A DNA stretch of 38,670 bases from Cnuella takakiae (GCF_001953305.1 NZ_MTFE01000010.1:606405-645074); one strand, 5' to 3'. Counted from the first letter of the stretch, positions 1-7,752 are shown. Translations and numbers: made by a program. The notes: generated by a model from the letters alone, not told the origin.

Positions 1-403
1 CGGTTTTTAAATTGGTTTTGAGGTTGAGCAGGGAATAGTTTGTAAAGCCTGCCTCTTTCAACGCAGCTATTGCGGGCCGCACATTGGGGCAGCGGTCGAA
101 GGGGCAGCAGCCGCAGTACACCACTACTTTGTCGCTTTTCTTTTTGCTGGCCAGCAGGGTTTTCAGTTCCGCAATGTTTTCTGCTTCATTGCCCGGGCCG
201 ATGTCCACGCTATTGGGAATCAGGGCACCCGGGCCCATGGAGATAATTAAGGGAACGTCTTTTTTAGCTGCTAATGTTTGGGCCAGTGTTGCCGGTTCCA
301 TCAGTTGTTGCTCGGTCCAGTTGATGGGGTTTTGGGCCTTTGCAAAAAGGCTGGCAGTGCCCATCAAAAGGGTTAAGCTTAAAAGTTTCAGGTTCTTTAT
401 CAT
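1..403 (-). CDS. Rhodanese-like exported protein (3' end cut off by window edge)
   Basis: The frame opens at an ATG at 403-401 and is still open at base 1, so the protein is partial at its C-terminus (about 134 residues seen). The N-terminus (MIKNLKLLSLTLLMGTASLF, then AKAQ) is a typical signal peptide, so it probably acts in the periplasm. The segment KVVVYCGCCPFDRCPNVRPA resembles the active-site loop of rhodanese-type sulfurtransferase domains, with a cysteine cluster (C-G-C-C and a later C) where a single catalytic Cys is usual. Several cysteines could instead suggest metal or thiol chemistry, so I do not claim a substrate. It is transcribed away from the toxin-antitoxin unit that begins 77 bp away. 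Confidence 0.7.
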   Translation of the reverse strand, partial: MIKNLKLLSLTLLMGTASLFAKAQNPINWTEQQLMEPATLAQTLAAKKDVPLIISMGPGALIPNSVDIGPGNEAENIAELKTLLASKKKSDKVVVYCGCCPFDRCPNVRPAIAALKEAGFTNYSLLNLKTNLKT

Positions 404-480
404 GGTAACAACTAAGTTAAAGGATGAATTCGGGTCGTTGGATGTTAATTATTGTGGATAATAGTTGCGAACTTCAAACT

Positions 481-663
481 ATGTCGAAAGAAGAATTGAA
501 ACAGGATATCCTGCAGGTACTGGAGCGTTTACCCGATGAAACGCTTGCTTCTATTTTGGGGTACCTGAAACAGGTGGAACAGGATAGATCCTTCCTCAAT
601 CATTCGCATCTTCAGCGCATTTTGGAGGAAGATCAGGAACTATTGGAAAAACTGGCACAATGA
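481..663 (+). CDS. Probable antitoxin partner of Doc-type toxin
   Basis: A 60-residue acidic, probably all-helical protein. I chose the ATG at 481 (MSKEELKQDILQVLERLPDE); an upstream in-frame ATG at 424 would add residues that look like untranslated leader. Its stop overlaps the next start in an ATGA arrangement (660-663), which implies translational coupling with the Doc-like toxin. The C-terminal stretch RILEEDQELLEKLAQ is an amphipathic helix of the kind that could bind and block the toxin. It is not recognisably a Phd/YefM-fold protein; I infer the antitoxin role from size, order and overlap. A TGTGGATAA sequence (a DnaA-box match) lies at 453-461 just upstream but is isolated. Confidence 0.65.
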   Translation: MSKEELKQDILQVLERLPDETLASILGYLKQVEQDRSFLNHSHLQRILEEDQELLEKLAQ

Positions 664-1040
664 TACCTGTAGCTGATGCGCTTGCTGTTCACATCCGGTT
701 AATTGAACAGTTTGGTGGCAGTACAGGAGTTCGTGATCTTGGCGCTCTTTCCGCAGCCCTGGTGCGTCCATTTCAAACTTTTGACAACAAGGAGCTTTAT
801 GCTTCACCTATCGAAAAAGCCGCAGCTTTACTGGAGAGTCTGCTTATGAATCATCCGTTTATAGATGGCAATAAACGTACTGCTTATGTGCTTATGCGTT
901 TATTACTGATGCGTAACGGTCTGGACCTGAAAGCAAGCCAACAGGAGAAATATGATTTTGTACTGGCCGTTATTTCCGGTTCCAGCAATTTTGAACAAAG
1001 CGTCAATTGGCTCAGGTCACATATTGTGCCCCTTTCCTGA
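660..1040 (+). CDS. doc: Doc (death-on-curing) family toxin, Fic fold
   Basis: A 126-residue protein, the usual Doc length. The Fic/Doc core motif is HPFIDGNKR (residues 65-73), with the catalytic-type His65, acidic Asp69, Asn71, Lys72 and Arg73. The Lys after the Asn is typical of Doc kinases, which phosphorylate elongation factor EF-Tu and stop translation, rather than of AMP-transferring Fic enzymes, which usually have a Gly there. All core residues are present, so it looks intact. It overlaps the upstream antitoxin gene by 4 bp and ends directly against the convergent Bdr-like gene (stop at 1038-1040, facing stop at 1041-1043). Function is inferred from the family; the target is not visible in the sequence. 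Confidence 0.87.
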   Translation: MIPVADALAVHIRLIEQFGGSTGVRDLGALSAALVRPFQTFDNKELYASPIEKAAALLESLLMNHPFIDGNKRTAYVLMRLLLMRNGLDLKASQQEKYDFVLAVISGSSNFEQSVNWLRSHIVPLS

Positions 1041-2006
1041 TTACCTTTTTAAAATAGCACCAATGATCTTCGGCGCATGCTCCCTGGAGTTTTCAATAAA
1101 CCAGCTGTGCGTATCCATACCGCCGCATACCACGCCTGCGAGGTACAAGCCGGGCACATTGGTTTCCATAGTGTCTGAATTATAAGTTGGTGCCAGCTTT
1201 TCATCTTCCGATAGCTGTACGCCAAAGGAGCGTAGCAGGCTGAAATTGGGCTGGTAGCCCGTCATGGCCATCACGTAATCGTTGGGAATGGTGATAATGC
1301 CTTCCGGTGTGTGGATATCCACTTCGTTTTCGCGGATGGCTGCGAGCTTTGAGTTGAAGTATGCCTTGATGCTGCCTTCTGCAATGCGGTTTTCAATGTC
1401 TGGTTTTACCCAGTATTTCACCCTGCGGCCCACTTCGCCTTCGCGCACCACCATGGTTACCTGTGCGCCTTTGCGGTAGGTTTCCAGTGCCACATCTACC
1501 GAGGAGTTATTAGCGCCTATCACAACAACATTTTGAAAGGCGTAAAAATGCGGGTCATGATAATAGTGGCGCACCTTGGGCAGGTCTTCACCGGGAATGT
1601 TCAACAGGTTGGGGATATCATAAAATCCGGTGGATACAATGATGTTCTTAGCCTCGTACGTTGCCTTTGATGTGGTTACTGTAAAACGATTTTCTTGCTT
1701 ATCTACGGCATTTACCCTTTCAAAAAGGCGGATGTTGAGGTCATAGTTGGTGGTTACCCTGCGGTAGTATTCCAATGCCTCCGAGCGGGTAGGTTTGGGT
1801 TGTATGGAAACAAAGGGTACGCCGCCAATTTCCAGCCTGTCGGATGTGGAAAAGAAGGTCATGTTGAGCGGGTAGTTGTACAGCGAGTTGACCAGGCAGC
1901 CTTTTTCCACAATCACATAACTAAGTCCTGCCTTTTGTGCTTCAATACCGCAGGCCAGCCCGATGGGGCCGCCGCCGATGATGAGTATGTCGAATTGGTT
2001 ATGCAT
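1041..2006 (-). CDS. YpdA-family bacillithiol-disulfide-reductase-like flavoprotein
   Basis: A 321-residue FAD/NAD(P)H oxidoreductase. Residues 7-20 (ILIIGGGPIGLACG) are the FAD Rossmann motif and VVVIGANNSSVDVA in the middle is the second, NAD(P)-binding motif. The region after residue 40 (NSLYNYPLNMTFFSTSDRLE) is typical of the YpdA/Bdr family, which is proposed to reduce bacillithiol disulfide; Bacteroidota are known to make bacillithiol. There is no CxxC redox pair of the thioredoxin-reductase type, as expected for YpdA. A 7-bp tandem repeat starts six bases upstream of the ATG at 2006. Length agrees with the family. The exact substrate is inferred from homology. Confidence 0.85.
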   Translation of the reverse strand: MHNQFDILIIGGGPIGLACGIEAQKAGLSYVIVEKGCLVNSLYNYPLNMTFFSTSDRLEIGGVPFVSIQPKPTRSEALEYYRRVTTNYDLNIRLFERVNAVDKQENRFTVTTSKATYEAKNIIVSTGFYDIPNLLNIPGEDLPKVRHYYHDPHFYAFQNVVVIGANNSSVDVALETYRKGAQVTMVVREGEVGRRVKYWVKPDIENRIAEGSIKAYFNSKLAAIRENEVDIHTPEGIITIPNDYVMAMTGYQPNFSLLRSFGVQLSEDEKLAPTYNSDTMETNVPGLYLAGVVCGGMDTHSWFIENSREHAPKIIGAILKR

Positions 2007-2011
2007 GTGTG

Positions 2012-2050
2012 ATTGGGTATTGGGTATTGGGTATTGGGTATTGGGTATTG
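2012..2050. repeat. Heptanucleotide tandem repeat (ATTGGGT)n
   Basis: Five perfect head-to-tail copies of ATTGGGT (2012-2046) followed by a partial copy ATTG. It lies in the presumed 5' untranslated or promoter region of the Bdr-like gene, whose start codon is 6 bp away. A 7-bp unit is prone to slippage and is not a multiple of three, but being outside the coding region it would alter spacing rather than frame. A degenerate relative rich in GGGTT occurs at about 26196-26250 upstream of the lipoprotein gene. Confidence 0.95.
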
Positions 2051-2126
2051 AAAAATGCGGATCAAATTATGTGTATTACTCCAAATCGGATTAATACTTC
2101 ATTACTGATTACTCATCTCTCATCAC

Positions 2127-3785
2127 TCACTGTTCCTTTTTCCCCAGTATTTCCACCAATATCAACTCAGATAGCTGTTCGCGTCTTGTTGCCGGGTTGA
2201 TGAATTTTCCTTTCAGTTGCGTTACGCTGTAATCACGGTGGCGGATGATGCGGCCTACTTCGTATTTGGCTCTTGCTTCTTTTAAACCAGTAGTATCAGC
2301 CAGCAGCCACTGTGCCTTACCAGTGGATAATGCGCTATCAGGCAAAGGTGCTGCCAGTTTACCGGTGTAAAAATCAAAAGAGAATGCCCGCAAGCCGTAT
2401 TGTTGGTACACTCTTTCTGCTCCTATTTCCGTATTCACTTTTTTTGCCAACTCGTTACCTGCCTGGTAGGTGAGCAGTTGTGGATAAAAGTTGGTATTGA
2501 GCAGGAACCATACACTGCAGGAAGTCATCACCGATGCAAGAATGATGCGGGGCCATGCTTCCTTGTTGTTTTTCCACATCCAATACACTACACCTACCAG
2601 CATCAGGAAACCCAAACCAATCCAGGCTTCATACACCGGGAATGCCCAGATGTTGATTGCTGCTGCAATGAGCAACAACAAAGTGCAGATAATTACCTGG
2701 GTTATTGCATACGGTTTGGTGTTTTTGCTCTCCTGTATCCGCTGGTAAATGAAACCTGCAGTGAGCACGGATGCCGCCGGGAAAATGATATTGAGGTAAT
2801 GGGGTAGTTTGAACCCGGAGAAAGTAAGGATCAGGGCAATTGGAATGATGGTACCCAGCGTAAACCACTCGGCGCCTAACTTCTTTGCATGCCTGACAAG
2901 GTTGTACATGGCTGCAAATGCCAGCAGGCTCCAGGGTGCAAAAGCCCATAGGAAAGAATGGAAAAAGAACAGGTAATCATTACCGCCACTCGAGCCAAAA
3001 GCATCGCCTTCAAACCGCTCCGTGTTCTGCTGCCACAAAATGAATTTCACACCAGAGATATTGTTGCGGCCACGTACCATGGTTTCTGGGTGCAGGTCGT
3101 ACTGAAGATAGTAGCTATATACTACAGGCGAAATGAACAGTGCAAAGCCAGCGAGGATCAACAATAGTTGCGGGTGGTACAGGCTGCGCCAACTCCTGGT
3201 TTGCAGGATGTAAAAAAATGCGCCTGCTGCTGGTGTTACTACGGCGATATGTCCTTTTGTGGAAAAGCCAATAGCCAAAGCTAGTGCTGCACCCAACGCG
3301 TTTTGCCAGCGCTTGTACCGGATCCAACGTACCAGCTGCCAGGAAGAAAGCGCAACAGACGCAGTGAGGATGGCATCCATGCGTACATCCATATTGGCCA
3401 GCATATAGGCCATTGCCGAACCAACAATCAGTGCAGCGAGTTTGCCGGTTTCGTGGCTGTACAATGTTTTGCCTAAACGATAGGTGGCAAAGGTGCCGGC
3501 AATGGTAAACAGGAAAGAAGGCAGCTTGTAGGCATAAGTGGTGATGCCAAATATCTTGTAACTCAAGGCTGCCAGCCAGAAGTGCAGGTGTGGTTTATCA
3601 AGGTAGGGCACACCTGCATCAATGAGGCTGACATAATCGCCCGTAAGGTGCATGTGCATGGCAATGGCTGCATGGTGCGCCGAGTCGTTGTCCATGAGCG
3701 GAACAAACAAACCCAGTATGTATACTAGGCCCAGCAGGCCAAAGAGCGTACGGTAAATGGTGGTGGAAAACAGGGGTGGAGTCAA
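2127..3785 (-). CDS. Glycosyltransferase family 39 / ArnT-like membrane protein
   Basis: A 552-residue multi-spanning membrane protein of the PMT/ArnT superfamily, which moves a sugar from a lipid-phosphate donor to protein or lipid at the outer face of the inner membrane. The first loop carries the acidic pair in MDNDSAHH (Asp32, Asp34), matching the catalytic DE/DD region of this family, followed by YLDKPHLHFWL, the conserved sequence after it. About ten or more hydrophobic segments follow, and a soluble C-terminal part starts near residue 440. The best start is a TTG at 3785-3783, supported by a TAGTTTTG box at 3809-3802, 16 nt upstream; no ATG is found before the first membrane span. Acceptor unknown. 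ManC and KdsD nearby fit an envelope glycan context. Confidence 0.8.
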   Translation of the reverse strand: MTPPLFSTTIYRTLFGLLGLVYILGLFVPLMDNDSAHHAAIAMHMHLTGDYVSLIDAGVPYLDKPHLHFWLAALSYKIFGITTYAYKLPSFLFTIAGTFATYRLGKTLYSHETGKLAALIVGSAMAYMLANMDVRMDAILTASVALSSWQLVRWIRYKRWQNALGAALALAIGFSTKGHIAVVTPAAGAFFYILQTRSWRSLYHPQLLLILAGFALFISPVVYSYYLQYDLHPETMVRGRNNISGVKFILWQQNTERFEGDAFGSSGGNDYLFFFHSFLWAFAPWSLLAFAAMYNLVRHAKKLGAEWFTLGTIIPIALILTFSGFKLPHYLNIIFPAASVLTAGFIYQRIQESKNTKPYAITQVIICTLLLLIAAAINIWAFPVYEAWIGLGFLMLVGVVYWMWKNNKEAWPRIILASVMTSCSVWFLLNTNFYPQLLTYQAGNELAKKVNTEIGAERVYQQYGLRAFSFDFYTGKLAAPLPDSALSTGKAQWLLADTTGLKEARAKYEVGRIIRHRDYSVTQLKGKFINPATRREQLSELILVEILGKKEQ

Positions 3786-3803
3786 TGCACAGAAATTTGT
3801 GCA
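3786..3803. promoter_or_regulatory. Palindrome in leader of GT39 gene
   Basis: TGCACAGAAATTTGTGCA has perfect 6-bp arms (TGCACA/TGTGCA). It fills the gap between the predicted -7 box and the TTG start of the glycosyltransferase gene, so it could be an operator or a leader hairpin. Function not established. Confidence 0.3.
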
Positions 3804-3809
3804 AAACTA
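3802..3809 (-). promoter_or_regulatory. Bacteroidota -7 box for GT39 gene
   Basis: Minus strand reads TAGTTTTG, a full match to the TAnnTTTG consensus, 16 nt from the TTG start. I see no clear -33 TTTG at the right distance. Confidence 0.4.
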
Positions 3810-3822
3810 TAACCCAACCGCA

Positions 3823-4008
3823 GATTTGTAAGATTAGAAATGATTTGTATGATTTTTTGGTTGATACCACCCGGTATTGATATCAAAATGGTAAGGTTGG
3901 TAACTGGCAGTCCTTGATATAAACAACATGCAAGAATCTCGCTATCCAATGATGATAGTTCAATCTAACGCATCAAACAAATCATTCTAAAATCATACAA
4001 ATCTGGGT
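3823..4008. repeat. Intergenic inverted low-complexity repeats (AGATTTGTATGATT type)
   Basis: The left arm (about 3823-3857) contains AGATTTGTAAGATTAG then ATGATTTGTATGATT. The right arm (about 3976-4004) is close to its reverse complement (AATCATTCTAAAATCATAC then AAATCT). They bracket the gap between the aminotransferase stop (4016) and the glycosyltransferase start (3785). This style of degenerate GATTTGTA repeat is common between Bacteroidota genes. No gene is seen in the gap. Confidence 0.6.
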
Positions 4009-4015
4009 TCCTGGT

Positions 4016-5194
4016 TTATAGGTGAATCAGTTTTTGTACAGCTGCTTCCAGTGTCTCTTCTTTTTTTACGAAACAAAAACGAACCACGCCATTATTTACA
4101 TCATCCTGGTAAAAGGCAGAAACCGGGATTACTGCAACGCCATGTTCTTTCACGAGGCGTTGTGCAAATTGCGCTTCCGTTTCGTCCGAAATGTTTTTGT
4201 ATGAATACAATTGAAAAAAGCTGCCTTTGCTGGGCAGGGGTTCAAAGCGGGTTTGTGTTAATAACTGCTGCAGGTAATCGCGTTTTGCCTGCAGGAAGGA
4301 TCCCAGCTGGAGGTAAGCATCCTTGTTGTTCAGGTATTGTGCAATAGCTACCTGTTTGGGTGTATCACAGCTAAAGCAGTTGAACTGGTGCACTTTTCGG
4401 AACTCTTTCATGAGTGCGGGAGGCGCTACACTATAGCCCAGTTTCCAGCCGGTGCAATGGTAATTTTTACCAAAAGAAAAAGACACGAAAGCCCTTTCCA
4501 TCAGCTCAGGGTAGCGCAATACGCTTTCGTGGCGCTCGCCATCAAAAGTAATATGCTCATACACTTCATCCGAAATCACATAAATGCCGGTATCCTGTAC
4601 CAGGGTTTGCAACTGTTGCAGGTCGGCTGCTCTGAGGATGGAGCCGGTAGGATTGTGCGGCGTGTTGATGATGATGGCGCGGGTGCGTTCGGTAATCCGC
4701 TGTGATACTTCCTCCCAGTTGACACTGTAGTGTGGAAACTGGAGGTTGATGCGTACCGCCTTAGCACCAAATATTTCGATGGTGGGAATATAACAGTCGT
4801 ATGCTGGTTCGAACACAATTACTTCATCACCGGGGTGCAGTATGGTGGCCATGGCCGTGAACAGTCCATAAGTACCGCCGGGTACAACGGTGATCTGTGT
4901 ATCGGGGTTAACGATGGTGCCATACAGTTCTTCAATCTTTGCTGCCAGCCCTTCGCGGAGGGGCATATAGCCGTTCATGTGCGCATACTGGTTGTAGCCG
5001 TCACGCATGGCAGCACATACCAGCCCGGTCAGTTCTTCACTCATCGGAAAGTCGGGAAAACCCTGTCCCAGGTTGATGGCCTTGTGTTCGTTGGCCAGCA
5101 CGCTCATAACAGTGAAAATGGTAGTACCCACATTGGGCAGCTTACTAACACCCCCTGTCCCCCTGAAGGGGGAACTTAGGCCGGAATAGTTCAT
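4016..5194 (-). CDS. YbdL-like pyridoxal-phosphate aminotransferase (methionine preferring)
   Basis: A 392-residue fold-type I aminotransferase. From residue 18 (SKLPNVGTTIFTVMS) it follows E. coli YbdL, a methionine:2-oxo acid aminotransferase: substrate loop NLGQGFPDF, INTPHNPTG, ISDEVYEH and the PLP lysine in SFGKNYHCTGWK (Lys243). The C-terminus VRFCFVKKEETLEAA also matches. It is cytosolic and probably works in methionine salvage or amino-acid interconversion. The oddity is the N-terminus: residues 6-15 (LSSPFRGTGG) are encoded by a copy of a 30-bp intergenic repeat at 5151-5180, so the start codon and first ~15 residues were captured from a repeat. An in-frame start after the repeat would be Met30, which would remove conserved residues. 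Confidence 0.88.
   Translation of the reverse strand: MNYSGLSSPFRGTGGVSKLPNVGTTIFTVMSVLANEHKAINLGQGFPDFPMSEELTGLVCAAMRDGYNQYAHMNGYMPLREGLAAKIEELYGTIVNPDTQITVVPGGTYGLFTAMATILHPGDEVIVFEPAYDCYIPTIEIFGAKAVRINLQFPHYSVNWEEVSQRITERTRAIIINTPHNPTGSILRAADLQQLQTLVQDTGIYVISDEVYEHITFDGERHESVLRYPELMERAFVSFSFGKNYHCTGWKLGYSVAPPALMKEFRKVHQFNCFSCDTPKQVAIAQYLNNKDAYLQLGSFLQAKRDYLQQLLTQTRFEPLPSKGSFFQLYSYKNISDETEAQFAQRLVKEHGVAVIPVSAFYQDDVNNGVVRFCFVKKEETLEAAVQKLIHL
5151..5180. repeat. 30-bp GC-rich palindromic repeat, copy A (inside aminotransferase N-terminus)
   Basis: Reads CCCCCTGTCCCCCTGAAGGG then GGAACTTAGG. Its reverse complement matches copy B at 5275-5304 at 28 of 30 positions. It contains an internal hairpin (TCCCCCT/AGGGGGA). 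It is translated as LSSPFRGTGG in the aminotransferase. Confidence 0.9.
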
Positions 5195-5274
5195 TGTATT
5201 TGTAAATGTGTTTAAGGAATAGGTGTGTAAATCTTTATGAAAAAATCATGGTTGAATATGACGGTTCCTATCGA

Positions 5275-5304
5275 CCTAAGTTCCCCCTTTAGGGCGACAG
5301 GGGG
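5275..5304. repeat. 30-bp GC-rich palindromic repeat, copy B (overlaps ridA 3' end)
   Basis: Reads CCTAAGTTCCCCCTTTAGGG then CGACAGGGGG, inverted relative to copy A, 94 bp away. It supplies the last codons (NPLSP-stop) of ridA. A weaker copy (18 of 25 matches) may lie at 5772-5796 in the 3' end of the exonuclease gene. Confidence 0.9.
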
Positions 5305-5687
5305 TTTAATATAGCCGTAGCCTCTATCTCTATCAGGTAATCATCACCAATCAAACCTTTTACTTCTACCATGGTGGTGCAGGGCTTGATGGTGCCAAAT
5401 ACTTCGCCATGTGCGCGGCCATAAGCTTCCCACTGGCTGATGTCGGTTACAAACATGCGGGTGCGTACCACATCATTCAGCGAAGCACCTGCCTGCTCCA
5501 GCACCTTGGCTATCTTTTCAAGAATAAACCTGGTTTGCGCGGCAGCATCGTTTTTGCCTATTACGTTGCCTTCAGCATCGGCGGCAACCGTGCCGGTTAC
5601 CTCAATAGTATTGCCTATGCGTACGGCACGGCTGTAGCCAATGATATCTTCCCATTTGGAGCCCGATGGGTAATTGGTTCTCTGCAT
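5289..5687 (-). CDS. RidA family protein (YjgF/YER057c/UK114)
   Basis: A 132-residue small cytosolic protein. RidA proteins are trimers that hydrolyse reactive enamine/imine intermediates from PLP enzymes, protecting other PLP enzymes. Family features seen are the start MQRTNYPSGSKWEDIIGYSR, the strand GNTIEVTGTVA, and VVRTRMFVTDI, in which the Arg is the usual carboxylate-binding residue; VEVKGL and IEIEATAI also match. Lying just upstream of a PLP aminotransferase on the same strand is a sensible pairing. The last five residues, NPLSP, come from repeat copy B; the family normally ends near EATAI. Some members of this subgroup have lost deaminase activity, so substrate is open. Confidence 0.88.
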   Translation of the reverse strand: MQRTNYPSGSKWEDIIGYSRAVRIGNTIEVTGTVAADAEGNVIGKNDAAAQTRFILEKIAKVLEQAGASLNDVVRTRMFVTDISQWEAYGRAHGEVFGTIKPCTTMVEVKGLIGDDYLIEIEATAILNPLSP

Positions 5688-5748
5688 ATCGGTGTTTTGT
5701 TTGTACTGTCTTTTGCAAGGTTCCGACTGCTGATTTTATACAAGCAGT

Positions 5749-6507
5749 TTACAACAATGTGGGCTGGCTTTGTTCGCCTTTGATGGGAACCGGTGGCTTG
5801 AATTTGACGGAAATATTTTCCTCTTTGATCAGTGGTTGGCAGTGAAAACGCAACAATACCTGTGCAAGGGTTTTTACGTCTTTTTCGCAGTACTCGGATA
5901 TACGTTTCAGGTTATTTTCTTTATAGTAAACACCATATACCTGGCTGCCGTCGATATCATCTTTTGGTGAGGGAATGCCCAGGCATTGCGCCAGCAGCTT
6001 TAGTGATGTATAGCTTTTGTAATCACCAAATTTCCACATCTCCAAGGTATCAAGGTGACGCACCTCCCAGGGCTTGCGGCCTGCAATACGTAGTGCTTCG
6101 GGAATTTCAATGCCATTGATGATCATGCGGCGGCAGAGGTAAGGGTAGTCAAACTCCTTTCCGTTGTGGGCACACAACAGTTTATCGGGGTTACCCGACC
6201 ATTTCTTCAGCATTTCCGCTACCTGCTGCAGCAGGACTTTTTCATCATGCTCAAAGTAGGAGGTGAGTACCAGCTTCCGGTCTTCGCCATCACCCTGGAT
6301 GCAGCCCACCGATACGCAGATGATCTTGCCAAACTCGGCGTAAATGCCGGCACGATCGTAAATGCTTGCTGCGTTGTCATCGGGGTTTCTGATCAGGCTT
6401 TTGGCCTTGTGGTCCCACAGTTCGCGCCAGCCGTCGGGCAGTTGGGTATAGTCTTCATACTGCGCCACGGTTTCAATATCAAGGAAGAGAATATTATTAA
6501 AGTTCAT
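5749..6507 (-). CDS. Predicted 3'-5' exonuclease, PolB-like DEDD family
   Basis: A 252-residue protein with the three exonuclease motifs of DEDDy nucleases related to B-family DNA polymerase proofreading domains: ExoI ILFLDIETV (Asp10, Glu12), ExoII LLCAHNGKEFDYPYLCRR, and ExoIII ISEYCEKDVKTLAQVLLRF with Tyr and Asp. Bacteroidota carry many stand-alone copies of this protein (DNA_pol_B_exo2 type). It probably removes 3' nucleotides in DNA repair, but the substrate is not known from sequence. The extreme C-terminus (KFKPPVPIKGEQSQPTLL) lies outside the domain, and its codons at 5772-5796 look like a decayed copy of the 30-bp repeat that also extends the two neighbouring genes. Confidence 0.82.
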   Translation of the reverse strand: MNFNNILFLDIETVAQYEDYTQLPDGWRELWDHKAKSLIRNPDDNAASIYDRAGIYAEFGKIICVSVGCIQGDGEDRKLVLTSYFEHDEKVLLQQVAEMLKKWSGNPDKLLCAHNGKEFDYPYLCRRMIINGIEIPEALRIAGRKPWEVRHLDTLEMWKFGDYKSYTSLKLLAQCLGIPSPKDDIDGSQVYGVYYKENNLKRISEYCEKDVKTLAQVLLRFHCQPLIKEENISVKFKPPVPIKGEQSQPTLL

Positions 6508-6603
6508 GATCTAGTTGACAGTTGGGGTTTCAAAGTTCAAAGGATGTGGGCAGAGTGCAAAGAAGGATTTGGGTCCGGTCTGAAATCTGGCTCCTTTATT
6601 TAA

Positions 6604-6640
6604 AAATACGAAAGGCACCCTAATGGATGCCCTTGTATTT
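6604..6640 (-). terminator. Terminator hairpin downstream of manC
   Basis: AAATAC pairs with GTATTT, and AAGGCA pairs with TGCCCTT (one bulge). On the minus strand the stem is followed by TTTTTA. It lies 21 bp beyond the manC stop and could also end transcripts from the other side. Confidence 0.6.
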
Positions 6641-6660
6641 CATTCTTTATGCGGAGGTGA

Positions 6661-7752
6661 CTACAGAAACTTATCACCCATGTTGCGTTTTACTTCTGCA
6701 GTGTATTCCTTGATTTCCTGCTCGCGGTCTTTTTGGCAAATGAGCAGTACATCTTTGGTATCCACCACAATATAATCATCGAGGCCCTGTAGCACCACCA
6801 GTTTTTCCTGCGGGGCGTGCACCACGCAATGCGTAGCATCTATCACCATGACCCTTTTACCGGCACAGGCATTACCCAGGTAGTCTTTTTCCATGTTTTC
6901 CCAGGCGCTGTTCCAGGTGCCCAGGTCGCTCCAGCCAAAGGAGGCTGGGATCACGAACACATTATTGGCCTTTTCCATGATGCCAAAGTCGATGGAAATA
7001 GAAGTGCATTGGTGATAGATGGCTTCAAGCACGCCGGTTTCATCCGGGGTATTGTACTTGCTTTCTTCTGCAGCAAATACCTCGTACATCTCGGGCAGGT
7101 ACTTCTGGAAGGCGTTGAGGATCGAGGTGAGTTTCCAAACAAAGATGCCGGCATTCCACAGGAAGTCGCCGGAAGCAATGAAGGTTTCTGCCAGCTCGCG
7201 GTTGGGCTTTTCGGTAAATGTTTTTACCCGGTACACATTGGTGGCTTCTTCAGCATCGTCGTGCTGGATGTAACCATAACCTGTATTGGGATAGGTAGGC
7301 TTGATACCAAGGGTAATAAGCGCTTCGTTTTGGGAAACAAAGTCCAGTGCGTTTTCGCACACTTCCTGAAAGCGGGCTTCGTCGAGGATGAGGTGATCGG
7401 CGGGGGCCACAATCATCTTTGCTTCAGGATCGCGCTGCTGCAGGCGGAAAGAGATATATGCAATACAGGGAGCGGTATTCTTGCGGAATGGCTCACTGAT
7501 GATATTCTCCACCGGCAACTGAGGAAGCTGCTCCTTGGTGATGTCTTCGTAGTCGCGAGCCGTTACCACAAAAATATTTTCTGCCGGTATAAAGCGGGCG
7601 AAACGATCAAAAGTTTGCTGGATAAGGGTCTTGCCTGTTCCAAGGATGTCGAGGAACTGCTTGGGGTAGTTTACGCGGCTTACGGGCCAGAAGCGGCTTC
7701 CGATACCGCCAGCCATGATGGCTACGTAGGTGTGTTGTGCGTCTTTGGTCAC
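6661..7752 (-). CDS. manC: Mannose-1-phosphate guanylyltransferase (GDP-mannose pyrophosphorylase)
   Basis: A 363-residue cytosolic enzyme making GDP-mannose from mannose-1-phosphate and GTP for polysaccharides and glycolipids. The nucleotide-binding signature is AIMAGGIGSRFWPVSR followed by PKQF (residues 12-32), and the sugar-binding motifs include EPFRKNTAPC, VAPADHLI, GYGYIQ and FTEKPN. The length and lack of an appended isomerase domain fit the short monofunctional form. No ATG is available before the signature; the start is a GTG at 7752-7750. It ends near a terminator-like hairpin (6604-6640). Between it and kdsD (7753-7868) is a 116-bp gap in which I see no further feature. Confidence 0.92.
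   Translation of the reverse strand: MTKDAQHTYVAIMAGGIGSRFWPVSRVNYPKQFLDILGTGKTLIQQTFDRFARFIPAENIFVVTARDYEDITKEQLPQLPVENIISEPFRKNTAPCIAYISFRLQQRDPEAKMIVAPADHLILDEARFQEVCENALDFVSQNEALITLGIKPTYPNTGYGYIQHDDAEEATNVYRVKTFTEKPNRELAETFIASGDFLWNAGIFVWKLTSILNAFQKYLPEMYEVFAAEESKYNTPDETGVLEAIYHQCTSISIDFGIMEKANNVFVIPASFGWSDLGTWNSAWENMEKDYLGNACAGKRVMVIDATHCVVHAPQEKLVVLQGLDDYIVVDTKDVLLICQKDREQEIKEYTAEVKRNMGDKFL

Noticed and set aside
453-461. TGTGGATAA, a perfect DnaA-box match (also at 2474-2482 and a TTATGCACA at 12823-12831)
   Set aside because: The sites are isolated and kilobases apart, with no AT-rich cluster or dnaA gene; not enough for an origin.
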